Shown: positions 44,927-54,051, counted from the stretch's first letter. The stretch is 64,000 nt of DNA from Paenibacillus sp. JQZ6Y-1 (GCF_040719145.1 NZ_JBFDUZ010000001.1:620001-684000), one strand, 5' to 3'. Notes: generated by a model not told the origin, from the sequence alone. Translations and numbers: made by a program.

Positions 44927-47900
44927 GTGACGACACCCGATCGAATCAAAGTCAGTGTGAATATTTACGGAAAGTCGTACAAGCTGGTTGGCAGCAGTGC
45001 CGATTATATGAAAAGCGTAGCCCAGTATGTAGATGGGCATATGAATCAGATTGCGCAGGCACATGATCATCTCGACACCACGAAGCTAGCCATTTTGTCT
45101 GCAGTACATATGGCGGAGGAAGCGATTCAGGCGAATGAGGAGCGCGCGCGCTTAGATCAGGTAGAGAGCGAACGCCAATCGTTGCAGCAGGAATTGGAGC
45201 GTCTGCAAGAGGTACAGCTCAAGCAGCAGGATGTCATTCACAAGCTGCAAGAGGAGAATACGCAGCGACAAGAGCAGCAGAAGCTGTTGGACGGCGAGCT
45301 GAAGCAATCCCGTAATGAATTGGAGCAAGCGCAAACCAAACTAACTACAGCGCAGCAAACGAACACCAAGCTGGAGCAGCAAAATGCTGATTATCGACAA
45401 ACTGGTGTCCAATTGCAGGACGAGTTGGACAAGTCCGCCGCTCGAATCGATGCGTTGAAAGATCAGTATAACAATTTGGAACAAAATATGAAGCAAACGG
45501 TAGAAGGGCTACAGCTTGATTTGATGCAGTCCACCGAAAATGAAGAAATGTACCGTATGCGTACAGAGGAATTGGAAGAGAATATCCATACGCTGCAACA
45601 GGAACATGATACGGCGCAGCAACGTGTGATCGAATTGGAGGAAGATAACGATTTTACCCATGCGCAGCTGGACGAATTGCGTCAGCAGCACGGGAAGGTA
45701 CAGGAGCAATGGCAGCAGGCGCAGGAGGAAGCAGAGACATGGCGTGAATTGTCCCAGCAGCAGGATAGCGAATTGCAGCAATTGCGAGACGAACACCAAA
45801 CTCTACAGCAGCTGCATGATCAATTGGAGCAGCAATTGAAGGAACGCGGCAATCAGTTGGAGCAATTGGAGCAGCAGCTGGAAGAGCGTCGGCAGGAATG
45901 GGTTGTATTGCAGGATGCGTACAGTCAATTGCAGCAAAGCGATACCGAAGCGCGTCAACAGCTGGAAGAACAAGCGACGCAATTGGAAACACTGCGTCAT
46001 GCCAATGAGCAGCAGCGTGGAGAATGGGAGCAGTTGCAACAGCGTCATGAGCAATTACAGACACAGCAGCAGCAATCGGCGCGTGAGCTAGAGGATACCC
46101 TTTCTAGCTTGGCAGCGGCACACGAAGAGAACGAAACGCTGAAGCCACAGCTGGAAACCTTGCAGGGTCGCTATGACGAATTGGAGCAACAGCAACAGCA
46201 AACCGTACAGCGCTTTAACGAGCAAACGGGCAAGCTGGATGAGCTGCGTGAGGAAAATGGTCAAGTATGGACGGAGCTAGGCTCGTGGCAGGATCGTCAT
46301 GCGGAACTCGAACAGCGTTACCGTGAGCTGGAGCAGCAATGGAATGAAGGCAGTCAGCAATTGGAACAACTGCAACAGCAGGCAGATCAATGGCGCAGCG
46401 AGCTGGAATCGTCACAAAGCAGCCATAGCGAGCTAGAGCAGCAACGTCAGCAATTATTGGCTCAATTGGAAGAAACGCAGATTACTCTCACAGCTGCCCA
46501 TGAGGAAAATGCACGACTGAAGCCGCAGTTGGAGAGCTTACGTAGCGAGCATGATCAAGTGTGGGTTGAGCTGGAATCGTGGCAAAACCGTCATGCCGAA
46601 CTGGAGCAGCATAGTCAGGATGTGCAACAGCAGCTGATTGCGCAGCATGAGCAGCAGGTTGGCGAGCTAGAGCAGCGCCTTGCCGCTACGAATGAGCAAC
46701 AGCAGCAATTGCAGCAGCAGTTGAATGAACGGAATAGCGAATTGGTGGAATCTCAGCAGACTGCCGAGCAATTCCGTGAGGAATCCGATACATGGGAGCA
46801 GCTGTCCGGTCAGCAGGAGCAGCAGATTGCAGAATTGCAGTCCGAGCTGGAACAACGTGGTCAGCAGCAACAACAGCTGCATAGTCAATACGAAGCCGAG
46901 CGTCAACAATTGCAAACAGAGTATCAAGAAGAAAAGGACCGTCTACTTGCTCAACAACAGCAATTGGAAGAACAATATACGGTGCAGCAACAGCAGACAC
47001 AGACTCGCATTGAGGAGTTAGAGCAGCAGTTGCATGATCGTACCGCTGCATGGGAACAACAGCTTCGTGATCGCACTGCCGAGTGGGAGCAACAGCTTCA
47101 AGCCCGTGCTTCCGAGCTGGAACAGCAGCAGCGTCAGCTTGCCGATACACGCGAAGAATCTGGCAATTGGCAACGCCTATCCGAGCAGCATAAGGATGAA
47201 TTGACCGAATTGCAGGCAGAGATGGAGCAGTTGAACCAATTGTATGATGAACAGTTGGCAGAGGTGCAGGGACAGCTGAATCTGCTCAATATTGAGTGGG
47301 ATGATCTCACCGAGCAGACTGAGCGTTTACAACAGCAGTTGGAGCAATTGACGCTATCCGCCGCTCAAGTACGCGAGGAATCGGATACGTGGGAGCAGCT
47401 ATCTGGTCAACAGGAGCAGCAGATTGTAGAGCTGCAAAGCGAATTGACGGCACTTACTCAGCAGCGTGATGAGTGGAAGGCAGAGTATGAAGCCAACAGC
47501 CAGCGTTTACAAACAGAGCATGAGGCGGAACGTGATCGTCTACAGGCAGAGCAGGAACGTCTGGAACAGCAGTATGCGCAGCAGCAACAGGACTGGCAGA
47601 CACGTACGGCAGAGTTGGAGCAACAGCAGCATGAGCTGGAGCAGCAGTATACCGAACTGAAACAGCAGGCAGATCACTGGCGCGGCGAATGGAATCGTGC
47701 GCGTGCCGAATATGGCACGGTGAATGAAGAACTGAATACATGGCGTGAATTGTCACAACAGCAGGAGACCGAAGTGACCCAGATTCGCAGTGAACTGGAA
47801 CAGGTACGTCTGCAATGGTCGGATGAACAGCAGCGCTATGAGGAGCAATCTTCGGAATGGCTGAACAAAGAACAACAGCTGGCGCAAACGACTCGCGAGC

Positions 47901-48583
47901 TGGAAGAACAATTAACTGTCGTACGCGGTGAAAATAGCGAATGGCGCGAAGAAGCGGAAACGTGGCGTGAGCTGTCTCGTCAACAGGAGCAGGATACCGC
48001 TCAGATGCTGAGCGAATTGGAGCAGGCACGTCAGCAAGTAGGTACGCTCACCTCGCAGCTGGATGAATGGACTGCTCGCCAGCAGGAGCAAACGCGTCTA
48101 TTAGAAGAGGCATTGCAAGATATTGATAGCTGGAGCCAGCGTCATCATCGTCTGGAAGAGGAATATCGGGCGATTGTGCTGAACGAGCAAGGATATATGG
48201 AAGAGATCGAGCGATTGGAGCAGCAGAACCAGAAGCTGTCTGTGGAGCTGGAACAGGTCAATGGACGATTGGAGCAATTGACCGATCGTCAGGAACAGCA
48301 AAATGAACTGCTACGTGAACTAGAAGCAAGTGAGCAGCAATGGCGTGGTCAATGCGAGCAATTGCAAAACTCGCAGCAGGAGCACAGCCGCGAAGCTCGC
48401 GAGGTGATGGATCAGTACGAAATGCTCAGCCATCAGCTACGCATTATGAATGTAGAGCGCGAAAGCCAGATTCAAGAGAAGGAACGTATCCATCAGGAGC
48501 TGCAACAGCTGCGTGAACAGCATCAACAGCTACAGGTGGAGCATAATGAGTGGATGGAGCTTATTGAACAGGATCAGAACTGA
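44927..48583 (+). CDS. zapA: Giant ZapA-domain coiled-coil protein
   Basis: A single 1,218-residue frame. Residues 1-75 form a ZapA domain (KVSVNIYGKSYKLVG, VAQYVDGHMNQIA, LDTTKLAILSAVHMAEE), close to ZapA of Bacillus, which bundles FtsZ and is normally under 100 residues. From about 75 to 1218 it is almost pure Gln/Glu-rich coiled coil with no Pro-rich break and one Cys (near 1143). A unit of the form REEsdTWeqLSgQQEqqi occurs six times (near 268, 618, 743, 817, 935, 1008), twice 74 residues apart. AAHEEN-LKPQLE modules are at 397 and 523. GTG start with AAAGGAGG 9 bases upstream. It lies after pheT as zapA does in Bacillus. Confidence 0.85.
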   Translation: MTTPDRIKVSVNIYGKSYKLVGSSADYMKSVAQYVDGHMNQIAQAHDHLDTTKLAILSAVHMAEEAIQANEERARLDQVESERQSLQQELERLQEVQLKQQDVIHKLQEENTQRQEQQKLLDGELKQSRNELEQAQTKLTTAQQTNTKLEQQNADYRQTGVQLQDELDKSAARIDALKDQYNNLEQNMKQTVEGLQLDLMQSTENEEMYRMRTEELEENIHTLQQEHDTAQQRVIELEEDNDFTHAQLDELRQQHGKVQEQWQQAQEEAETWRELSQQQDSELQQLRDEHQTLQQLHDQLEQQLKERGNQLEQLEQQLEERRQEWVVLQDAYSQLQQSDTEARQQLEEQATQLETLRHANEQQRGEWEQLQQRHEQLQTQQQQSARELEDTLSSLAAAHEENETLKPQLETLQGRYDELEQQQQQTVQRFNEQTGKLDELREENGQVWTELGSWQDRHAELEQRYRELEQQWNEGSQQLEQLQQQADQWRSELESSQSSHSELEQQRQQLLAQLEETQITLTAAHEENARLKPQLESLRSEHDQVWVELESWQNRHAELEQHSQDVQQQLIAQHEQQVGELEQRLAATNEQQQQLQQQLNERNSELVESQQTAEQFREESDTWEQLSGQQEQQIAELQSELEQRGQQQQQLHSQYEAERQQLQTEYQEEKDRLLAQQQQLEEQYTVQQQQTQTRIEELEQQLHDRTAAWEQQLRDRTAEWEQQLQARASELEQQQRQLADTREESGNWQRLSEQHKDELTELQAEMEQLNQLYDEQLAEVQGQLNLLNIEWDDLTEQTERLQQQLEQLTLSAAQVREESDTWEQLSGQQEQQIVELQSELTALTQQRDEWKAEYEANSQRLQTEHEAERDRLQAEQERLEQQYAQQQQDWQTRTAELEQQQHELEQQYTELKQQADHWRGEWNRARAEYGTVNEELNTWRELSQQQETEVTQIRSELEQVRLQWSDEQQRYEEQSSEWLNKEQQLAQTTRELEEQLTVVRGENSEWREEAETWRELSRQQEQDTAQMLSELEQARQQVGTLTSQLDEWTARQQEQTRLLEEALQDIDSWSQRHHRLEEEYRAIVLNEQGYMEEIERLEQQNQKLSVELEQVNGRLEQLTDRQEQQNELLRELEASEQQWRGQCEQLQNSQQEHSREAREVMDQYEMLSHQLRIMNVERESQIQEKERIHQELQQLREQHQQLQVEHNEWMELIEQDQN

Positions 48584-48629
48584 AACCGAACCACAATGAT
48601 CCAATAGCTAATTGCCAACAGTCAAAACG

Positions 48630-48668
48630 AAAAAGAACCGACAGCAATCATCGCTGTCGGTTCTTTTT
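48630..48668 (+). terminator. Rho-independent terminator of zapA
   Basis: AAAAAGAACCGACAGC (48630-48645) pairs perfectly with GCTGTCGGTTCTTTTT (48653-48668). It could also work leftward for the MFS gene. Confidence 0.92.
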
Positions 48669-48767
48669 GATCGTTTTTAGGTGGAAAAGAATAATCTATA
48701 TCGTATGAATATGATGCGAATCGTATGTGAATATCCAATATTGTGTAAACATTGTACAGATCGCAAG

Positions 48768-50168
48768 TTATCCAAGCTGTTTACGGCTATTCAGCATTCG
48801 CATCGTGCGCAGATACACGTACGAGGAGATGAACGCGAGCAGCGCCATAATCATCAATCCCCAGAAAATATTGGAGTAAGCCGCTGACAGCGACAAGCCT
48901 TTTTGCCATTCCATAGCGCTCGATGCCAAGGCGACACTGAATGCACCGCTAAAAAATTGCATCAGCTGGAACAGCCCCATACCTGAACCTACCTGTGATG
49001 CAGGCAAAATGCGCGAGATTTCATTGGATACACTGCTCGACAGCATGGAGAAGCTCAAGCTGTTCAGCAAATAAATAAACAGAATCGATAACCACGAATT
49101 GCCTGCAAACAAGGCAAACAGTACAATCGCGAACAATACCATCAACGGTGCATAACGCAGAATGGACGAGTTGCCATGCTGGTCAATAATAGAGCCGATT
49201 TTGCGTGAAGCGACAATCGCCAGCAGCGAACCGGGGAAAATAATAAATCCAGCATGACTGGCACTAAAGCCAAAGCGATGCACTAGAATTTGCGGAATCA
49301 GGAATAGTGTCGCAAAGCTGCACAGATACGATAAAATGCCGACCAGCGAAAGTGTCACATACGACGTATTTGCCAGCAATGCAGGCTGTACAAATGGCTC
49401 CGCTGCCAAGCGAATACGCAGAATGAACAATGCCAACCCGACAAGTCCAATCGTTAGTGCTATCCATGAATGGTTGGTCAGGAACAACAGAATACCACTC
49501 GTTCCCGCCGCCACAAATAACGCGCCAGCGGTATCAAATACTCCGCGCTTCGGCATTTCTTTAGGCAAAAACAGATAAAACAATGGCACCAGCAGTAAGC
49601 TAATCGCTGTGATCAGAAACAAAAACCGCCAGCCCATATAATCCACAATCGCTCCGCCGACCACCGGACCTAAGCCGAGTCCTAGCGAGACGGCGGACAT
49701 AATGAATGCCATCGCCTTGCCGCGTCGTTCCAGCGGAATATAGCGGGTGAACAATACCATCGATAGTGAAATGACTGCCCCGGCACCGACCGCCTGCAAT
49801 ACCCGCATCGTCAGCAGCAGTGCAAAGCTGTTACTGAACAGACCGCCAATCGCAGCCAAGCCGAGAATACTCAACCCGATCACCAGCAGCCGTCGCAACG
49901 GCACAAAGTCGGACAATCGGCTATATGTAATAGAAGAAATGGCAAACATGATCGAATAGCCAGTTACGATCAAGGAAGAGACCGAATCGGTCAGTTGAAA
50001 ATAAGACGTAATTTTGGGCAACGCGAGATTGAACATGGATGTGTTCATAATTGCCAGTACGACCGCTACCCCAAGCAGTACGGTCAACAGACCTTCTTTG
50101 TGCAGGCGATCCTGACGGACGCTGTCTGTATCGGAAGCAGCAACAGATGTTGTTGCAGTGGTTGACAT
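48768..50168 (-). CDS. MFS drug exporter, 14-TM DHA2 type
   Basis: A 466-residue transporter with about 14 hydrophobic segments. Visible signatures are motif A-like SRLSDFVPLRRLL near residue 73, motif B RVLQAVGAGAVISL, and the motif C-like GLGLGPVVGGAIVDYMGWRW-type segment near 150 (GPVVGGAIVDYMGWRFLF). This arrangement is typical of TetA(L)/QacA-like proton-driven exporters; its substrate is unknown. AGGGGGAA precedes the ATG at 50168. A palindrome 24 bases upstream and a divergent ArsR-type gene suggest that exporter expression is repressed by the regulator. Confidence 0.88.
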   Translation of the reverse strand: MSTTATTSVAASDTDSVRQDRLHKEGLLTVLLGVAVVLAIMNTSMFNLALPKITSYFQLTDSVSSLIVTGYSIMFAISSITYSRLSDFVPLRRLLVIGLSILGLAAIGGLFSNSFALLLTMRVLQAVGAGAVISLSMVLFTRYIPLERRGKAMAFIMSAVSLGLGLGPVVGGAIVDYMGWRFLFLITAISLLLVPLFYLFLPKEMPKRGVFDTAGALFVAAGTSGILLFLTNHSWIALTIGLVGLALFILRIRLAAEPFVQPALLANTSYVTLSLVGILSYLCSFATLFLIPQILVHRFGFSASHAGFIIFPGSLLAIVASRKIGSIIDQHGNSSILRYAPLMVLFAIVLFALFAGNSWLSILFIYLLNSLSFSMLSSSVSNEISRILPASQVGSGMGLFQLMQFFSGAFSVALASSAMEWQKGLSLSAAYSNIFWGLMIMALLAFISSYVYLRTMRMLNSRKQLG

Positions 50169-50191
50169 CAAGATTCCCCCTGTACGAAATG

Positions 50192-50215
50192 ATTGTTCGA
50201 ATATCATCGAACAAT
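50192..50215. promoter_or_regulatory. Candidate operator of the ArsR-type regulator
   Basis: ATTGTTCGA (50192-50200) and TCGAACAAT (50207-50215) are perfect 9-base arms with a 6-base spacer, placed 24 bases upstream of the exporter start codon, where a bound repressor would block transcription. Confidence 0.6.
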
Positions 50216-50418
50216 TGAAATATAGCATGGGGTGATTTAAAATTCAATTAGAGATTTGAAAATAGTATATGATGATCATTCATATTGTACATGTCGATAT
50301 GGATATAGGAGCGGTATTGTGAATGGAATAGAAACGTAGATAGTGTGATCTGCTTCCATATCCTATACCGGAATATGCGGAAACGAAGAGGTATGTCCAT
50401 TTTAAAGGAGACGTTATC

Positions 50419-50808
50419 ATGAAGGTGTTATATCATCCAGATCGTGATGAAATTGAATTGGCTTCCGTATTATACGCTTTAAGCGATCCGATCCGACTTC
50501 ATATTGTTTCGCAAATTCGCAGTGAGGGCGAGAGTCCATGCAATGCTTTTCAAGTGCCTGTTGCCAAATCGACCTTGTCGCATCATCTGCGTACGCTGCG
50601 CGAGAGCGGGGTTGTATTTACGCGTAGTCATGGCACACAGCGGTTAATGAGCGTGCGCGAGGAGGATCTGAATGAACGGTTTCCGGGCGTGCTGCATGCG
50701 GTGCTATCCGCTTATGATGCGACAGCAACTTCATTGACTGCTTCAACCGATGAGTCCACCACTGTCTCGGCAGAAGTAGCAGATCAACCGTCAAAGGAAG
50801 AAATATAG
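50419..50808 (+). CDS. ArsR-family (HTH) transcriptional regulator
   Basis: A 129-residue regulator with a winged helix: LASVLYALSDPIRLHIVSQI, then the recognition region PVAKSTLSHHLRTLRESGVV, and wing TRSHGTQRLMSV. There is no ELCVCDL metal-binding motif, so it is a non-metal ArsR member. The C-terminal 30 residues are low-complexity Ser/Thr/Glu. AAAGGAG precedes the ATG. It is divergent from the MFS exporter with a 250-base gap. It probably represses the exporter, and perhaps itself. Confidence 0.85.
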   Translation: MKVLYHPDRDEIELASVLYALSDPIRLHIVSQIRSEGESPCNAFQVPVAKSTLSHHLRTLRESGVVFTRSHGTQRLMSVREEDLNERFPGVLHAVLSAYDATATSLTASTDESTTVSAEVADQPSKEEI

Positions 50809-50849
50809 GTGCTGTAACAGCTATCGTATCCATGCCACAGCATTACAAA

Positions 50850-50886
50850 AAAACACGCAGTCGTCCTATGAGCGACTGCGTGTTTT
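50850..50886. terminator. Bidirectional terminator
   Basis: AAAACACGCAGTCG (50850-50863) pairs with CGACTGCGTGTTTT (50873-50886). It separates the ArsR gene and the convergent cupredoxin gene. Confidence 0.88.
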
Positions 50887-50918
50887 ATCATCCTTTTTAC
50901 ACGATTCAAAAGGAATGT

Positions 50919-51329
50919 TTAGGCTTCGTCCACGATCAGCTTGGCAACCATTGTGCTATGACCGGAGCCGCACATGATGGAGCATGCCATATCAAATTCG
51001 CCAGCTTGCTGTGGAGTCACCGTTGCTGTGGTATTGCTGGAATTTAGATCTACATTCAGCGCTGGGATCATCAGACCATGATTACCCTGTTCATTTTGGA
51101 AGACGATGGTGATCGGTTCGCCTTTTTTGACATGGTATTCTTTTTGGTCAAAGGCATAATTGGTCGCTTTGACGACTAATTGGTTTCCACTGGCTTCGCT
51201 ATTATCCGATGTAGCTACGCCGGTATCGGTCACACCCGTTCCAGCGGATGAGTTTTGTGCTTGTCCGCCGCAGGCTGTTGTGAGCAGCAGCATGGCAGCA
51301 GTTACGCCGATTAGCATATATTTTTTCAT
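50919..51329 (-). CDS. CuA-like cupredoxin lipoprotein
   Basis: A 136-residue lipoprotein: signal MKKYMLIGVTAAMLLLTTAC with lipobox Cys20, then a Ser/Thr-rich tether to about residue 48, then a cupredoxin fold. Ligands are His in QGNHGLMIP near 84 and C-x3-C-x3-H-x2-M in CSIMCGSGHSTM near 116-127. That is the binuclear CuA motif of cytochrome oxidase subunit II and nitrous oxide reductase, rather than the single-Cys blue-copper pattern. It has no CoxB transmembrane part and no oxidase neighbours, so electron transfer or copper handling outside the cell are both possible. The ATG follows GGAGGG by 6 bases. Confidence 0.85.
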   Translation of the reverse strand: MKKYMLIGVTAAMLLLTTACGGQAQNSSAGTGVTDTGVATSDNSEASGNQLVVKATNYAFDQKEYHVKKGEPITIVFQNEQGNHGLMIPALNVDLNSSNTTATVTPQQAGEFDMACSIMCGSGHSTMVAKLIVDEA

Positions 51330-51414
51330 GGGTGAATTCCCTCCTGATCAAGTGATCTTGGATTGCAATCATTTTTATCATAACGCACATGGAAGAGACT
51401 GTCATTCAAACCTT

Positions 51415-51442
51415 TTGTGAATATTGTGTGCAGGTGTATAAT
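51415..51442 (+). promoter_or_regulatory. Promoter of mutS2
   Basis: TTGTGA (51415-51420), 16 bases, TATAAT (51437-51442), about 145 bases before the start. Confidence 0.6.
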
Positions 51443-51586
51443 AGAATGGAAGCGGTATGCCATGTACCTGCTGTAACTGTATGAAATGAGGATGGAACCC
51501 GTCCTTGTACTTGTTTTGAAACATTTCCCTGAGATCGCCGTCTATGGTGATGAGGATTTCAGTATGAATAGAGGAGTGTCATAACG

Positions 51587-53959
51587 TTGAACGAAAAAAT
51601 ATTCCATACGATGCAGTATGGACATATTCTAGATATGCTGGCAGGCTATGCAGCAACTGCGCTTGGGAAACAAACCGCGCTGGCGCTGAAGCCGGACACC
51701 GATTTGGATTATGTCAAAAAAATGCTGCAATATACCGATGAGGCGACCAATGTGGATCGACTCAAAGGCACACCGCCCTTTGGCGGCATCGTCGATATTC
51801 GTCCGGCTGTCAGCCGTGCACGTATCGGCGGCACCTTGAATCCAAGCGAGCTGCTTGGTATCGCTAATACCATCATGGGCATGCGTCGTGCAGCACGCCA
51901 TGTGGAGATGGCGCATGAAGAAGAACCGGCGCCGTTGCTGTTCGATCTGATCGAATTGCTGTCCGACCAGCGCCCGCTGGAAAAATCCATTCGTGCCTGT
52001 ATCGACGATTCGGCGCATGTTATGGACTCTGCTAGCAGTGAGCTGGCAACGATTCGCCGTGAGCTCCGTTCCGGCGAAGTACGTATCCGTGAAAAGCTGG
52101 ATGGGATGATCCGTTCCCAAACCGTAGCGAAAATGCTACAGGATCAGCTGATTACGATTCGTGGTGACCGCTTCGTAATCCCGGTCAAAGCCGAATATCG
52201 CTCGTACTTTGGCGGGATTGTGCATGATCAATCCGGTTCTGGTGCAACGCTGTTTATCGAGCCAGAAGCGATTGTGGCGATGAATAACAAGCTGCGCGAA
52301 ACCCGGTTGCGTGAAGAACGCGAGATCGAAGTCATTTTGCAAAAGCTGACTGCACAGGTGGCAGAGCAGGCAGAACTGCTGGGCTATGATGTAGAGACGA
52401 TTGCGCAATTGGACTTTATTTTCGCCAAAGCACGTCTTGGTTATAAGATGAAAGCGAACAAGCCGGTCATGAACGACCGTGGATTTTTCAAATTGAAAAA
52501 AGCCCGTCATCCACTGATTGCACCGGAGCATGTGGTGCCGACCGATCTGGAGCTGGGCAATACCAATACGAGCATTATTATCACCGGTCCCAATACAGGT
52601 GGTAAAACGGTTACGCTGAAAACGGTCGGTCTGCTCAGTCTGATGGCGATGTCCGGTTTGTTTATTCCAGCGGATGATGGAAGCCAAATGTGCGTATTTG
52701 ATGCCATTTATGCTGATATTGGCGACGAGCAAAGTATTGAGCAGAACCTCAGTACCTTCTCAAGCCATATGACCAATATCATCTCCATCCTGCGTCAGAT
52801 GACGCCGAAAAGTCTGGTACTGTTTGACGAGCTGGGTGCAGGAACCGATCCGGCGGAAGGCTCGGCGCTGGCGATTGCCATTTTGGAGCATATTCATGCC
52901 CGCGGCTGTCGCATGATCGCAACCACGCACTATAGCGAGCTGAAGGCATATGCGTATGACCGTAAAGGCGTCATTAATGCCAGTATGGAGTTTGATGTGA
53001 ATACGCTCAGTCCAACGTATCGCCTATTGATCGGTGTACCGGGACGAAGCAACGCCTTTGCTATCGCTGAGCGTCTTGGACTGTCGAAAGATATTCTCGA
53101 TGTGGCACGCGGTGAGGTGAGCGAAGAGGATCAACGTGTTGAGCAAATGATCGCTTCCCTCGAAACCAATCGCCTTGGCGCCGAAGCTGAGCGTACTGAA
53201 GCCGAGCGTCTGCGCCAAGAGATGGAGCAGCTGCGCGCCCGCTACGAGCGCGATCTAGAGCGTTTGGAAGATCAGCGCGACAAGCGTCTGGAAAAAGCCG
53301 AGGACGAAGCGCGTGCGATTCTAGATAAGGCGCGTGCCGAAGCCGACGAAGTGATCCAATCGCTGCGTAAAATGGCGCTGGAAGAAGGCGCATCCGTGAA
53401 GGAGCACCGTCTGATCGCTGCCCGCCGTCAATTGGACGAAGCAGCACCCGCACAGCGAAAGAAAAAGAAAACACCAGCCACCACCGAGAAGAAAGCCAAA
53501 CCAATCGGTCCCGGCGACGAGGTCATGGTACACAGCTTCCGTCAAAAGGGGCATGTGGTCGAATTGTCCGGCTCCAAGGAAGCACTCGTACAGATGGGCA
53601 TTATGAAAATGAAAGTATCGCTTAGCGATCTAGAGCTAATTCAATCCGCTAAGACGACTACTGCTCAGCCGCAGCGCAAGCAGGTGACGACGGTTCAACG
53701 TTCCCGCGAAGACAATACGCATTCCGAGCTGGATCTGCGCGGTGCGAATGTAGAAGAAGCGCTAATCGATGTGGATCGCTTCTTGGATGAAGCATTTCTG
53801 GCGAATTTGGGACAGGTGTATATCATTCACGGAAAAGGCACTGGCGTGCTGCGTACCGGGATTCAGGAGTTCCTGCGCCGCCACAAACATGTGAAAAGCT
53901 ACCGCACCGGCAACTACGGAGAAGGCGGCACTGGCGTTACCGTCGCCGAATTGAAATAA
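51587..53959 (+). CDS. mutS2: MutS2 endonuclease / ribosome-rescue ATPase
   Basis: A 790-residue MutS2. Clamp and lever helices run to about 320, then Walker A GPNTGGKTVTLK (near 331-342), Walker B SLVLFDELGAGTDPAEGSAL (near 408), a long charged coiled coil about 520-615, a KOW-like linker (GDEVMVHSFRQKGHVVEL), and the C-terminal Smr nuclease domain with LDLRG (near 720) and IHGKGTG. MutS2 suppresses recombination and, in Bacillus, senses collided ribosomes. TTG start with GAGGAGTG upstream. In Bacillus cvpA and polX lie between zapA and mutS2; here they do not. Confidence 0.96.
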   Translation: MNEKIFHTMQYGHILDMLAGYAATALGKQTALALKPDTDLDYVKKMLQYTDEATNVDRLKGTPPFGGIVDIRPAVSRARIGGTLNPSELLGIANTIMGMRRAARHVEMAHEEEPAPLLFDLIELLSDQRPLEKSIRACIDDSAHVMDSASSELATIRRELRSGEVRIREKLDGMIRSQTVAKMLQDQLITIRGDRFVIPVKAEYRSYFGGIVHDQSGSGATLFIEPEAIVAMNNKLRETRLREEREIEVILQKLTAQVAEQAELLGYDVETIAQLDFIFAKARLGYKMKANKPVMNDRGFFKLKKARHPLIAPEHVVPTDLELGNTNTSIIITGPNTGGKTVTLKTVGLLSLMAMSGLFIPADDGSQMCVFDAIYADIGDEQSIEQNLSTFSSHMTNIISILRQMTPKSLVLFDELGAGTDPAEGSALAIAILEHIHARGCRMIATTHYSELKAYAYDRKGVINASMEFDVNTLSPTYRLLIGVPGRSNAFAIAERLGLSKDILDVARGEVSEEDQRVEQMIASLETNRLGAEAERTEAERLRQEMEQLRARYERDLERLEDQRDKRLEKAEDEARAILDKARAEADEVIQSLRKMALEEGASVKEHRLIAARRQLDEAAPAQRKKKKTPATTEKKAKPIGPGDEVMVHSFRQKGHVVELSGSKEALVQMGIMKMKVSLSDLELIQSAKTTTAQPQRKQVTTVQRSREDNTHSELDLRGANVEEALIDVDRFLDEAFLANLGQVYIIHGKGTGVLRTGIQEFLRRHKHVKSYRTGNYGEGGTGVTVAELK

Positions 53960-54051
53960 ATCCGGAATCTCTTTGAAACCATTACAGAACTCATACGTAC
54001 ACAGTATGATGATCTGTAATGATTTCATACCGGAAGGAGTTACGAAGAGGC

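Noticed and set aside
44703-44930. 75-codon plus-strand frame upstream of zapA
   Set aside because: No ribosome site, and it covers the zapA leader and hairpin; composition is not protein-like.
45654-47150. Long open frames on the minus strand inside giant zapA
   Set aside because: They are antisense shadows created by Gln/Glu codon bias (CAG/GAG on the coding strand); composition is not protein-like, and there are no ribosome sites.
44927-48583. Idea that the giant ZapA is two genes merged by an assembly error
   Set aside because: The frame and Gln/Glu composition continue smoothly from residue 75 on, with no change in codon use or an internal start with a good ribosome site close to the boundary. 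It cannot be fully excluded without reads.
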